From NCBI GenBank assembly GCA_010027395.1, contig RGVD01000172.1, positions 1 to 5,644 of the forward strand: DNA of 5,644 bases. The letters run 5' to 3'. The translations under genes were made by a program, and so were the position numbers. This document shows positions 4,634-5,644 of this stretch, piece by piece. The notes under the pieces were generated by a model. That model was given only the letters and a program-made list of their open reading frames with translations. It did not search any database and had not been told where the DNA came from. This DNA comes from Bacteroidota bacterium. GTDB taxonomy: Bacteria > Bacteroidota > Bacteroidia > UKL13-3. How positions within the stretch are numbered: the stretch's first letter is position 1; the number at the start of each line of letters is the position of its first letter.

Positions 4634-5644
4634 GAAGACACAGATAAAAAAAATAACGCTTTGTTTGGGCTTGCTTTTAATAACAATAAGCATGGCATCA
4701 GCCCAACAAAGTAACAATGCGAAATTTCGCAAACCTGCTTATCAAACAGCAACCGAAAAAGCAGCCAGAAGCATTTCAAAAAAAGCACAAAAAACACAAC
4801 TTAACAAAGCCTTCCCTTCCCAGTTTGTAGTGCCTGGTGAATTTGAAGAATCACAAGCGGTGGCTATTTCATGGGCCTTTAACTACAATAACAATGGCGA
4901 TATCATTGGTGTAGATACCATCGACACTTATGGTTATATTTCAAAGCAACTATGTGATGCCATTCAGCCCGAATGCCCAGTTTGGATTAGAATAAATGAG
5001 CCAAATGATAGCAATATTATCAAAGCCTATATGACACATGCTGGAACACCTTTATACAATTACAAATTTATTGTTCAACTTGGAGATGACTGGTGGACGC
5101 GCGATTACGGCCCTATGGCTTTTTATTATGGCAAAGATGATAGTATTGGTTTTGTTGATATGAAATATTATGATGGTAGAGATTATGATAATATTTTCCC
5201 TCAACAATTGGCTGATGCCATGGGTTATGAAAACTGGGAAACGGACCTAAATGCCGAGGGTGGAAACTTGATGGCAGATGGATTTGGTACCATGTTTTTT
5301 AGTACCATGATTGGAATGGAAAATGCAGATACATTCAATCACGAGCCAGCATGGACCAGCCAACAAACTTTGGATACCATTAAACATGTATTCAATTTAT
5401 CGAAAATGGTAAACCTTCCAACCCTAACCTGCGATGGTGGTACAGGTCACATTGATATGTACACTAAATTGTTGGACGAAGAGACCATCTTATTAGGTGT
5501 TTATAACCCTGTTATCACAGCTAGCGATAGAAAAGTAATTGAAAGCAATAAATTGATTTTGCAAGGTTTGAAAAGTACTTACAACAGACCCTACAAAGTG
5601 GTATTGATAGATATGCCAACCGATGATGCCGGAAAATACAGCCG
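4632..5644 (+). CDS. Secreted agmatine deiminase / peptidylarginine deiminase-like enzyme (PAD_porph family), 3' end outside window
   Basis: The 337 visible codons begin with a clear signal peptide: K2-T-Q-I-K-K, a hydrophobic core at about 8-20 and a signal peptidase I site ASA at 22-24 before QQ. A basic, Lys/Ala/Gln-rich linker follows (25-60), then the catalytic domain from FVVPGEFEESQAVAISW (65-81). Family motifs are DDWWTRDYGP (152-161, catalytic Asp158), NAEGGNLMADGFGT (207-220) and the GHIDM box (272-276) with His273 and Asp275, as in agmatine deiminase and Porphyromonas PPAD. The nucleophilic Cys lies further on and is outside the window, so activity cannot be confirmed. These enzymes hydrolyse a guanidino group to a ureido group plus ammonia. 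Export argues for peptidyl-arginine, free arginine or agmatine outside the cytoplasm. A type IX sorting domain might follow beyond the edge. No Shine-Dalgarno sequence precedes the ATG. Confidence 0.88.
   Translation, partial: MKTQIKKITLCLGLLLITISMASAQQSNNAKFRKPAYQTATEKAARSISKKAQKTQLNKAFPSQFVVPGEFEESQAVAISWAFNYNNNGDIIGVDTIDTYGYISKQLCDAIQPECPVWIRINEPNDSNIIKAYMTHAGTPLYNYKFIVQLGDDWWTRDYGPMAFYYGKDDSIGFVDMKYYDGRDYDNIFPQQLADAMGYENWETDLNAEGGNLMADGFGTMFFSTMIGMENADTFNHEPAWTSQQTLDTIKHVFNLSKMVNLPTLTCDGGTGHIDMYTKLLDEETILLGVYNPVITASDRKVIESNKLILQGLKSTYNRPYKVVLIDMPTDDAGKYS

Overview
The window is AT-rich, intron-free bacterial DNA and most likely comes from a free-living member of the Bacteroidota. Reasons: a DUF4286-type small protein and a Bacteroidota-style lipoprotein family, almost no Shine-Dalgarno sequences ahead of the starts, and a match to the Bacteroidota -7 promoter motif TAnnTTTG. 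I cannot place it below phylum from sequence alone. No tRNA, rRNA, CRISPR array, insertion sequence or integrase is visible.

Region 1 (1-2633, minus strand) reads like one cell-envelope operon. In transcription order it holds a membrane glycosyltransferase of family GT2 (2633-1457), a NodB/CE4-type polysaccharide deacetylase (1455-418) and the start of a lipoprotein that runs off the left edge (383-1). The first two are separated by 1 nt and the last two by 34 nt. A GT2 synthase next to a deacetylase suggests synthesis and partial N-deacetylation of an amino-sugar polysaccharide, although the polymer cannot be named. The GT2 gene is broken: its two halves lie in different frames, and about ten residues appear to be missing at the junction. 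A candidate promoter and a pair of near-identical 13-14 bp direct repeats lie just upstream.

Region 2 (2747-3617) holds a small cytosolic DUF4286 protein on the minus strand and, divergent from it, a secreted NTF2-like (DUF4440/YybH-type) protein on the plus strand.

Region 3 (3683-5644) is the most interesting part. Two different enzymes of the guanidino-modifying (pentein) superfamily are arranged head to head. One is a cytoplasmic arginine-dihydrolase/DDAH-like protein on the minus strand. The other is an exported agmatine-deiminase/peptidylarginine-deiminase-like protein on the plus strand, cut by the right edge before its catalytic cysteine. Their chosen starts are 28 nt apart, and a perfect 17-bp palindrome (7-bp arms, 3-bp centre) fills much of the gap. 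It overlaps the plus-strand start codon and a perfect -7 motif for the minus-strand gene. This suggests shared control of an extracellular and an intracellular step acting on arginine-like substrates.
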